Below are positions 1 to 5,552 of a DNA stretch of 5,552 bases, one piece after another. The translations under genes and the position numbers were made by a program. The notes beneath the pieces are model-generated. The model made no database searches and had not been told where the DNA came from. It was given only the letters and a program-made list of their open reading frames with translations. The first letter of the stretch is position 1. Each line of letters opens with the position of its first letter. Origin of the DNA: Candidatus Aminicenantota bacterium (lineage in GTDB: Bacteria; Acidobacteriota; Aminicenantia; UBA2199); the NCBI GenBank assembly GCA_030671465.1, contig DAOVIP010000150.1, positions 1 through 5,552 of the forward strand, given 5' to 3'.

Positions 1-1166
1 ACGGTGGTTTTTCCGCTCCCCGTGGTTCCCACCAAGGCCACTTTTTCACCCTGATTGATGGTAAAGGAAAGGTCCTTCAAAACCGACTGGCCATCCTGGT
101 AGGCAAAGTTGACTGATTTAAAACGGATATCCCCCCGGATATTAACCGGATCTGATGTCGGGACATACACTTCGGTTAATTTGCTCTTCTGATCCATCAA
201 TTTGAAGATCCGTTCCGCTGCAGCCATGGCCGACTGAAATAAATTAAACTTCTCTGCCAGCTGCCTCAGGGGTCTGAAAAACATCTGGATATAGGCAAAG
301 AAAATAAATATCTCCCCCACCAGAATCGTCATCCCCATCTGAAAGTGGGCATATAAGAAAACCAGAATCATGCCGGCGTTGGTAACCAGCTCGATGACCG
401 GAAAATAGAACGAGTAGGAGTTGACCACCTGTAAAAAAGCCTTCAGATATTTACGGTTAGCCTCCCCGAATAATTCCTGGCTGGTGGTCTGATAGTTAAA
501 GAGGTTGATTTCATTGATTCCGGTGATGGATTCCATCAACATGGTATTAATCTGGGCATTGGCCCGCCGGACATCTGCATAGCCGGAGCGAATACGCTTC
601 CTGAAGAACAGAGTGGCGACCACAAACAGGGGTATGGTGATGAAGGCCAGGATGGCCAGCCTGACATTGACCATCAGCATGGCCGCAAAGATGAAGATTA
701 CTTTTAACATCTCTCCCGCTACCGTGACCACCCCTTCAGAGATGAATTGCCGGACCGATTCCACATCATTGGTTAGATTGGTGAGGGTTTTGCCCACCGG
801 AGTGCGGTCAAAATAATCCTGGGAAAGCGACAGCAATTTTTTAAAAAGATCCAGGCGAAGATCATAGAGCAGCCGTTGACCCAGCAATTGAATGAATAAA
901 TTATATAAAAACTGAAAGATGAATCCGGCCACCAAGACAATCCCCAGAATCGAAACGGTATTCAGAAGGCCCGGCCAGTCTTTATTGGCAATATCCTTGT
1001 CAATACCGATTTTAATAAAATAGGGTTGTAAAACCCCGGTCAGATTGGTGGCAATCATCAGCCCAAATGAAAAGATGGCCAGCCAGGTGGATTTCTTCAA
1101 GTAGGGCAAAAACCGTTTCAAAAAATTTAGATCCAGTCCGGCCACGCGCTTCCCGATCACTTTCAT
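1..1166 (-). CDS. ABC exporter half-transporter, second subunit (3' end cut by window edge)
   Basis: Half-size ABC exporter subunit (membrane domain followed by ATPase domain) in the inner membrane. It opens with ATG at 1166-1164 and stays open for 388 codons to the left edge, so the C-terminal roughly 200 residues are missing. Visible in order: a short cytosolic N-terminus with LPYL at 19-23; six probable membrane helices near residues 27-50, 68-92, 145-165, 168-188, 250-272 and 282-300; the family's DYFDRTPVG segment near 117-125; then the start of the nucleotide-binding domain with an aromatic A-loop (Y356) and Walker A GTTGSGKTT at 380-388. Signature, Walker B and H-loop lie outside the window. 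The ATG overlaps the stop of the preceding ABC gene (ATGA, 1163-1166) and follows a GGAGGAGG Shine-Dalgarno by 7 nt. This points to coupled translation and a heterodimer, as in the BmrCD, LmrCD and TM287/288 family (inference). The substrate cannot be read from sequence. Confidence 0.93.
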   Translation of the reverse strand, partial: MKVIGKRVAGLDLNFLKRFLPYLKKSTWLAIFSFGLMIATNLTGVLQPYFIKIGIDKDIANKDWPGLLNTVSILGIVLVAGFIFQFLYNLFIQLLGQRLLYDLRLDLFKKLLSLSQDYFDRTPVGKTLTNLTNDVESVRQFISEGVVTVAGEMLKVIFIFAAMLMVNVRLAILAFITIPLFVVATLFFRKRIRSGYADVRRANAQINTMLMESITGINEINLFNYQTTSQELFGEANRKYLKAFLQVVNSYSFYFPVIELVTNAGMILVFLYAHFQMGMTILVGEIFIFFAYIQMFFRPLRQLAEKFNLFQSAMAAAERIFKLMDQKSKLTEVYVPTSDPVNIRGDIRFKSVNFAYQDGQSVLKDLSFTINQGEKVALVGTTGSGKTT

Positions 1167-2890
1167 CCGGATGCCTCCTCCAGTTGTTGAAACCGGGCCA
1201 TTTGATAATAACACTGCTGTTGCCGGATCAATTGGTCATGGGTTCCCTTTTCAATAACCTCACCGTCTTTGAGTACATATATGATATCCGCATATCTCAA
1301 AGATGAAATACGGTGGGAAACCAGGATGAATGTTGAAAAGGATTTTTGCCGAACAATCTTTTCCATAATATGGGATTCGGTCTTGGAATCCACACTGGAA
1401 AGCGCATCATCAAAAATCAATAGAGGTGCTTGTTTCATCAAGGCCCGGGCAATGGCGATTCTCTGCTTCTGGCCTCCTGACAGGGTAATCCCCCTTTCAC
1501 CCACCACCTGGTCAATCCCCTCGGGGAAAGTACCCAATTCATCGAACAGCCCGGCGGTTTTAACCACCGAATCGAGTTTTTGCTCATCCGACCTGGCTGA
1601 CATCAGGATATTCTGACGAATACTTTTTGAAAACAGGAACGTGTACTGGGGGACCATGGAAATATTCTGCATCAATCCATCCGGATCCAGGGAAATGATA
1701 TCCCGACCATTGATGTAGATCATATCCGGATCGGACCTGAAAATCCCGCTGATCAGCTGGAGCAGGGTTGACTTTCCCGAACCGACCGGCCCGGCAATGC
1801 CAATGATTTGGCCGGGACGGATCTCCAGGGAGATATTCTTCAGCACCTCCTGGTTATTCCCGGGATAACGGAAAGTTAAACGATTAATGCGAATATCCAA
1901 GAGACTTTCTTTGAGAGAATCCTGCCCGGGCTCTTTTTTGTCAGGTTGGAGCAAGATATGATTGATCCGTTTCATGGCACTGATTCCCTGCTGCAGCAAT
2001 GACATGATCCAGCCCATGGAAAGAACCGGAAAGGTCAGATAGGATACCATGATGGTAAACTGCAATAATTCCCCCAGGGTCATGCGGCCGGCAATAACCT
2101 CCCGGCCACCCATCAACAGGATCACCAATTCGGTGAGGGAAATGACAAAGAGAAAAAAAGGCCACAAAAAACCAATGCGCTTCACCAGGGACATTTGCTG
2201 GGAAATATATTGCTGATTCAACTGTTCGAACCGTCCGACCTCAGTTTTTTCCAGAGTATACAACTTAATGGTAGTAATCCCGGAAACTACCTGCCATACC
2301 CGGTTGTTGATGGAACCGATAAATTCCTGGATCTTCTGATAGAGGGGCCGTATACGGGGTAATATCAAAATAATCAAAACCACCAGCACGCCCTGCATAA
2401 GGGAGATAATGATTAACATCTGAAAATTTAACTTGAAAAGCACCGGAAAAAAAATCAACAACCGACTGAGGGCATTGGGCACATACATGATACCCGGTCC
2501 CAGCAGGGTTCGTACATCATTCAAATCATTGGTGCAGCGTGAGACAATATCACCAGTTTCATTTTGAATATAAAATGAATAATTCAATGAAAGCAATTTT
2601 TCATACAACCGTACCCGGAACCGGTATTCAATTTTCCGGGACACCCCGATAATCAATTTACGCATATAGACCATGGCTAACACCGTGATCAGGGTATAAA
2701 AAACCACAGGAAGAATATTGGCCCGGATAACCCCCATCCGATTGTTTCCCATGATTTCATCCAGAATCTCCTTGAAATAGATGGGGATCTTCATATAAGT
2801 GAAGTTATGAATCACCATCAAGCCGAAACCCAGGCTTAACTCAAGGGAGTGGGATCTTAAATAGGGTAAGAGAATCTTTAATGAACGTAT
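1163..2890 (-). CDS. ABC exporter half-transporter, first subunit, degenerate Walker B, non-standard start
   Basis: Half-size ABC exporter subunit in the inner membrane. Numbering here is from a proposed ATA start at 2890 (575 aa); the first conventional start, TTG at 2821, gives 552 aa. I prefer the upstream start. The codons between the bshA stop and 2821 encode an N-terminus matching the partner subunit (LK, LPYL and FGLM at the same spacing), TTG 2821 lies inside that FGLM motif in the first membrane helix, and an AGGAG sits 7 nt before the ATA. The membrane domain fills about residues 1-310. The ATPase domain has Walker A GPVGSGKST (367-375), Q-loop Q415, signature LSGGQ (470-474), Walker B LLIFDD ending in D494-D495, D-loop SSVD (498-501) and H-loop H526. 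The usual catalytic Glu after Walker B is Asp (D495). That is typical of the subunit carrying the degenerate ATP site in heterodimeric exporters, and fits pairing with the downstream gene. The substrate is unknown. Multidrug or lipid-type export is the family default; a link to thiol metabolism is only contextual. Confidence 0.9.
   Translation of the reverse strand: MRSLKILLPYLRSHSLELSLGFGLMVIHNFTYMKIPIYFKEILDEIMGNNRMGVIRANILPVVFYTLITVLAMVYMRKLIIGVSRKIEYRFRVRLYEKLLSLNYSFYIQNETGDIVSRCTNDLNDVRTLLGPGIMYVPNALSRLLIFFPVLFKLNFQMLIIISLMQGVLVVLIILILPRIRPLYQKIQEFIGSINNRVWQVVSGITTIKLYTLEKTEVGRFEQLNQQYISQQMSLVKRIGFLWPFFLFVISLTELVILLMGGREVIAGRMTLGELLQFTIMVSYLTFPVLSMGWIMSLLQQGISAMKRINHILLQPDKKEPGQDSLKESLLDIRINRLTFRYPGNNQEVLKNISLEIRPGQIIGIAGPVGSGKSTLLQLISGIFRSDPDMIYINGRDIISLDPDGLMQNISMVPQYTFLFSKSIRQNILMSARSDEQKLDSVVKTAGLFDELGTFPEGIDQVVGERGITLSGGQKQRIAIARALMKQAPLLIFDDALSSVDSKTESHIMEKIVRQKSFSTFILVSHRISSLRYADIIYVLKDGEVIEKGTHDQLIRQQQCYYQMARFQQLEEASG
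1174..1181 (-). promoter_or_regulatory. Shine-Dalgarno site of the second ABC subunit gene
   Basis: GGAGGAGG on the minus strand, 7 nt before the ATG at 1166. It lies inside the last codons of the first ABC subunit gene. With the ATGA overlap it fixes the start and suggests coupled, matched synthesis of the two half-transporters. Confidence 0.85.
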
Positions 2891-2897
2891 TTTGAGA

Positions 2898-2902
2898 CTC
2901 CT
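2898..2902 (-). promoter_or_regulatory. Shine-Dalgarno site pointing to a non-standard ATA start for the first ABC gene
   Basis: AGGAG on the minus strand, beginning 3 nt after the bshA TAG. Seven nt later comes ATA (2890-2888), in frame with the ABC exporter. Seven nt is also the spacing used by bshB and by the second ABC gene here. No ATG, GTG or TTG in any frame lies at a usable distance. The TTG/ATG pair at 2821/2818 has no clear Shine-Dalgarno of its own. The site therefore supports initiation at or near 2890. Confidence 0.6.
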
Positions 2903-2905
2903 GGT

Positions 2906-4018
2906 CTATCGATAAACGGATTCATACTGATGAATGATTTTTTCCCGTGAGAATGTTGTGCTGGCGGTTTTGACCGCCTGTTGACTCAGTTTCAGATAAA
3001 AATCCGGATTTTTCAGCAAATTAACTGATTTCTCAACCGCTTCATCCAGGTTCCCGGATTCGAATAAACAGCTGTTGATTCCATCATCAATCAACTCGGG
3101 CAGCCCCCCCACACGGCTGGCCACTACCGGAACCCCGCAGGCCATGGATTCCAGGGCCACCAGTCCGAACGATTCCTGTTTGCTGGGCAACAACATCAAC
3201 CGGGAGGTAACAATGAGGGGACCCAGATCGTTGTAGGAACCCAAAAAATTTACCAGCCCACCGATTCCCAGTTCAGAAGCCAGTTTCATCATCTCCGTCT
3301 GCAGGGGACCTTCTCCCAGAATACAAAGTCTTAATTTCAAATCCAGTTTTTTGGTTATACCGTAAAAGATTTTAATGACATCAAGGGGAGTCTTCACCGG
3401 TCTCAGATTGGAAATATGAAGAATCATGACCGTATCCTTACATTGTGACAGCTCGATTTTCTTTAGGTCTGGATTAAAATCCCGGGTATTGACAAAATTA
3501 TAGATGGTTTTGATTTTTCCCGGCCGGATTCCCAGTTTGGCCTCGGTATCCCGCTTCAGGCTGTTGGATACGGCTGTGACCACATCGCTTTTCTCTATGG
3601 CGTATCGTGTAATGTTGGCCATACTGGGATGGGCACCGACAATGGTAATATCGGTTCCATGCAAGGTGGTCACGCACTTCACTTTTCTTCCGGTGATGTC
3701 CCGGGCCAGCAGGGCAGCAATGGCATGCGGCAAGGCATAGTGACTGTGTACCACATCAATTTCGTTTTTCAGGATGATTTCCGATAACTGAGAAGCCAGG
3801 GCCAGGGCATAAGGCTGATAATCAAATACCGGATACTCTTTCACTTCTACACGATGGAAAGTAATCCGATCCAGGAAATTATCTCTCAGGCGAAAAGGGG
3901 GCTCCAACCCGATAAAGTGAACCCAGTGTCCAAGGTCTTCGGCCATGGCCCTTCCGATTTCATAGGCCACGATCCCCGAACCCCCGATCCGATGATAATT
4001 CAAAATGGCGATATTCAT
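2906..4018 (-). CDS. bshA: N-acetyl-alpha-D-glucosaminyl L-malate synthase BshA
   Basis: Cytosolic GT-B retaining glycosyltransferase (GT4 family) for the first step of bacillithiol synthesis: UDP-GlcNAc plus L-malate gives GlcNAc-malate. The 370 residues match the usual family length and resemble Bacillus subtilis BshA throughout. Motifs include GGSG (12-15), PFRL (41-44), HSHYALPHA (91-99), TLHGTD (118-123), YNF (173-175), SNLRPVK (203-209, phosphate-contacting Arg/Lys of the family) and the EX7E motif E282-E290 in ESFGLVALE, followed by MACGVP and GGLPE. The start is ATG 4018-4016: it has AAGGAG 5 nt upstream, overlaps the bshB stop as ATGA, and begins where the family begins. The frame stays open a further 68 codons upstream, but that part overlaps bshB and has no family similarity. 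The N-terminal loop reads NYHRIGGSG rather than the CYP-type loop of Bacillus BshA, a mild divergence. The gene ends with TAG, in frame with the following ABC gene. Confidence 0.96.
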   Translation of the reverse strand: MNIAILNYHRIGGSGIVAYEIGRAMAEDLGHWVHFIGLEPPFRLRDNFLDRITFHRVEVKEYPVFDYQPYALALASQLSEIILKNEIDVVHSHYALPHAIAALLARDITGRKVKCVTTLHGTDITIVGAHPSMANITRYAIEKSDVVTAVSNSLKRDTEAKLGIRPGKIKTIYNFVNTRDFNPDLKKIELSQCKDTVMILHISNLRPVKTPLDVIKIFYGITKKLDLKLRLCILGEGPLQTEMMKLASELGIGGLVNFLGSYNDLGPLIVTSRLMLLPSKQESFGLVALESMACGVPVVASRVGGLPELIDDGINSCLFESGNLDEAVEKSVNLLKNPDFYLKLSQQAVKTASTTFSREKIIHQYESVYR

Positions 4019-4740
4019 GTGAACTCCTTGGGGGCAATTCCAAAGGGATCCAGAACCCTGAGCGGCCGGCTCGAATAAAAAGGCTCTCCATATTTTACCC
4101 CGATCATACTTCCGGCCATCCTGGCCTTGGCCTCCAGCAATTCCCAGAGTTCCTTTGATTTCAGTAAGGTTTTCGGTGGCTCGGTTTCCACATGACCGGT
4201 GGTAAACTGGGACTGGTAACACTTCAAGACTTCCATTTTTTTGTCCCAGAAATCCGATATATCAACCACGAAGTCAGGCCTCTCCCAGGGGATTAGTTCC
4301 GGGAAGCGAAACAGGGCCTGAGGACGATGAGCCGGAAAATTGCTTTTTAATTTTTCCAATCCGGCCAGAAAACTGCACTCTTTCACCAATTCCCCGGCAT
4401 GGTGATGATCCGGATGACGGGTTTTGTCAATGAATCCGAATACAATCCCCGGTGAATACCGCCGGATTACCTCAATGATTTTCATCCGGTTTTCATCGTT
4501 ATCCCGGATGCAACCGTCAGGCAAATCCAGGGTGACCCGAACCTCAAGACCGAGAATATCGGATGCGCTTTTCAATTCGCTTTTTCTCTCGGGACCGGAA
4601 CCATAGGTTCCCATTTCTCCGGAACTGAGGTCACATACCCCCACCCGGTAGGAAAGGTTCTTGAGAACCAGCAGGGTCCCGCCCATGCTCAGTTCACAAT
4701 CATCCGGATGGGCCCCAAAAGCCATCACGTCAATTTTCAT
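4015..4740 (-). CDS. bshB1: Bacillithiol biosynthesis deacetylase BshB1 (GlcNAc-malate deacetylase)
   Basis: Zinc-dependent LmbE/PIG-L family deacetylase that removes acetate from GlcNAc-malate to give GlcN-malate, the second bacillithiol step, in the cytosol. The 241 residues are near the usual family length and align closely with the Bacillus BshB1 type. GAHPDD spans 9-14, giving predicted zinc ligands H11 and D14 and catalytic D13. RHPDH spans 108-112, giving the third zinc ligand H112 and the conserved H109. The later CYQSQFTTG (174-182) corresponds to the YESQFSTG stretch of the Bacillus cereus enzyme, and GVKYGEPF (214-221) to its GVLYAEGF. No catalytic residue appears to be missing. 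ATG 4740-4738 has a GGAG 7 nt upstream and lies inside the end of bshC (11-nt overlap). The TGA overlaps the bshA ATG by 4 nt. The BshB1 rather than BshB2 assignment rests on these motifs and on the adjacent bshA. Confidence 0.95.
   Translation of the reverse strand: MKIDVMAFGAHPDDCELSMGGTLLVLKNLSYRVGVCDLSSGEMGTYGSGPERKSELKSASDILGLEVRVTLDLPDGCIRDNDENRMKIIEVIRRYSPGIVFGFIDKTRHPDHHHAGELVKECSFLAGLEKLKSNFPAHRPQALFRFPELIPWERPDFVVDISDFWDKKMEVLKCYQSQFTTGHVETEPPKTLLKSKELWELLEAKARMAGSMIGVKYGEPFYSSRPLRVLDPFGIAPKEFT
4024..4029 (-). promoter_or_regulatory. Shine-Dalgarno site of bshA
   Basis: AAGGAG on the minus strand, 5 nt before the bshA ATG at 4018 and inside the last codons of bshB. It decides against the longer open frame that starts at 4222. 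Confidence 0.85.
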
Positions 4741-5552
4741 TCTTTATCTCCAATATATCAAGACCAACATCATAATGATCATACAACCAGTTGATAAAAT
4801 CAAGACCGCCATAGAGGTTCAGGAAATAAAACAGGTTAAAGACCCGTTCCTGCTTTTTTCCATAAGGTTTCAAATGATCAAACAGGGAATGGACCCGGCT
4901 CAAGGCATTCGAAATCGATTGCTTGCTCTCTGCCCGCCGCTTCCCAATAGACTCCCTTATGGTTAGATCCAGGGATCTTCTGATCATCCGGGTATCCAGC
5001 CCGAGTTTTTCCAGCGAGGCCAGCAAGTCCCGGCTGAGGTCTTGACTGGACTCCATAACCTCCCGGTGATCAAAATCGGTAAACGTTTTGACCATCTGCT
5101 TTAAAAAATCATCTTTCCCCGATAAAAGTATTTCCGATATATCAATCCCCATTTTCAACAGAATCCTGCTTATCTTGGGCTCGACCAGGATCAGGGACAT
5201 ACGCTTTTCGATTTCGGGTTTGGATACCCGGTGGAAGGCATACATATCATCCAGTTCTCCGATGTATTGAACTTCGGAAGGACCGGCCACATACGTATGG
5301 GTCTTAAAAAACCGATCCTGAATCAGGCTCCGGGTTTTGACATTGGGCACCAGGTCAAATTTGTTCAAATCAACAGGATATCCACTACGGTCATGGAAAC
5401 CGGATTCTCCTCTAAAAACGGCCACCCTTTTTTTATCCCTCATGCTGAACAGGTTACACTGCTGGCCCTCCCGGGTTCTTTCGGCCTCCCGGACCAGAAT
5501 ATCACGGCTGGCCTTAAGAAAATCCTCATGGCGGGGATCAAAAATCTCGATC
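4730..5552 (-). CDS. bshC: Putative cysteine ligase BshC, bacillithiol synthesis (5' end cut by window edge)
   Basis: Last enzyme of bacillithiol synthesis, thought to join L-cysteine to GlcN-malate in the cytosol. The frame is open from the right edge to TGA at 4732-4730. The 273 visible residues are about half of the roughly 540 expected, so the N-terminal half is outside. An internal ATG at 5443 is not the start: the 36 codons before it are open and look like family sequence (IEIFDP at the edge). Family features seen: SGYPVDL (visible residues 56-62), LVPNVKTRSLIQD (67-79), the YVAGPSEVQY block (87-96) matching the GPGEVAYW region of Bacillus BshC, EKRMSLILVE (115-124), a charged, probably coiled-coil C-terminal stretch (about 140-225), and the closing QERVFNLFYFLNLYG block (234-248). 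The chain ends shortly after that block, as in the family. It overlaps bshB by 11 nt, so the two are likely co-translated. Confidence 0.93.
   Translation of the reverse strand, partial: IEIFDPRHEDFLKASRDILVREAERTREGQQCNLFSMRDKKRVAVFRGESGFHDRSGYPVDLNKFDLVPNVKTRSLIQDRFFKTHTYVAGPSEVQYIGELDDMYAFHRVSKPEIEKRMSLILVEPKISRILLKMGIDISEILLSGKDDFLKQMVKTFTDFDHREVMESSQDLSRDLLASLEKLGLDTRMIRRSLDLTIRESIGKRRAESKQSISNALSRVHSLFDHLKPYGKKQERVFNLFYFLNLYGGLDFINWLYDHYDVGLDILEIKNEN
4748..4751 (-). promoter_or_regulatory. Shine-Dalgarno site of bshB
   Basis: GGAG on the minus strand, 7 nt before the bshB ATG at 4740, inside the end of the bshC coding sequence. It supports the chosen start and translational coupling of bshB to bshC. 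Confidence 0.7.

Noticed and set aside
1269..1616. Plus-strand open frame of 115 codons, and the other plus-strand open frames at 613-816, 1067-1306, 3504-3740, 3854-4078, 4424-4606, 4661-4966 and 5088-5270
   Set aside because: All are antisense to strongly conserved coding sequence, have no recognisable domain and have low-complexity or Ser/Arg-rich composition typical of shadow frames.
1941..2165. 74-codon minus-strand open frame inside the first ABC gene
   Set aside because: It lies in another frame of the exporter's membrane domain, is rich in His/Pro/Gly and resembles no known protein; a shadow frame.
2822..2905. Terminator or promoter between bshA and the first ABC gene
   Set aside because: I see no stem-loop followed by a T run on the minus strand and no clear -35/-10 pair. 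The stretch is better explained as coding sequence preceded by an SD site.
4019..4222. 68-codon upstream extension of the bshA open frame
   Set aside because: It overlaps the well-conserved C-terminal part of bshB in another frame, shows no GT4 family sequence, and the ATG at 4018 has a good SD and matches the family N-terminus.
1164..4710. Palindrome ATCCGGAT occurring six times (near 1165, 1679, 1724, 3002, 4408, 4702), far more than chance
   Set aside because: Five of the six are the codons CCG GAT for Pro-Asp after a codon ending in AT (Asp, Asn or His), including the two conserved HPD motifs of BshB. The sixth is the Ser-Gly end of the first ABC gene. Protein sequence and codon preference explain it, so it is not a regulatory repeat.
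4730..5443. A short BshC-like protein starting at the ATG at 5443
   Set aside because: The frame is open without a stop to the window edge, the upstream residues fit the BshC family, and the family is about twice this length. It is a gene cut by the window, not a truncated gene.

Overview
The window is a compact block of five genes, all on the minus strand and read from the right edge to the left. No stretch over 300 bases lacks a gene. In transcription order they are bshC (3' half only, entering from the right edge), bshB, bshA, and two ABC exporter half-transporters. The second half-transporter runs off the left edge just after its Walker A motif.

The first three genes encode the bacillithiol (BSH) pathway. 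BshA joins UDP-GlcNAc and L-malate into GlcNAc-malate, BshB deacetylates that to GlcN-malate, and BshC adds cysteine. Bacillithiol is a low-molecular-weight thiol used instead of glutathione. The two ABC genes each encode a membrane domain plus a nucleotide-binding domain, and they look like the partners of a heterodimeric type IV exporter. Three junctions overlap (11, 4 and 4 nt). The fourth, bshA to the first ABC gene, is only about 15 nt if the start proposed here is right. One translationally coupled operon is likely, with its promoter and terminator outside the window.

The oddest point is the start of the first ABC gene. Its reading frame is the same as that of bshA and is separated from it only by the bshA TAG stop. 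The next 28 codons clearly encode the N-terminus of an ABC exporter, because they match the partner gene in this window, yet they contain no ATG, GTG or TTG. A good Shine-Dalgarno sequence lies 7 nt before an ATA codon. This suggests an AUA start, a sequence error or mutation in an ATG, or translation across the TAG.

Organism: a bacterium of moderate GC, with strong Shine-Dalgarno sites (AAGGAG, GGAGGAGG) before its genes. Bacillithiol occurs in Firmicutes, Deinococcus-Thermus, Bacteroidota and several less-studied phyla. The strong SD usage argues against typical Bacteroidota. The bshC-bshB-bshA order differs from Bacillus, where bshC is separate. A lineage outside the classical bacilli is my inference and is weakly supported.
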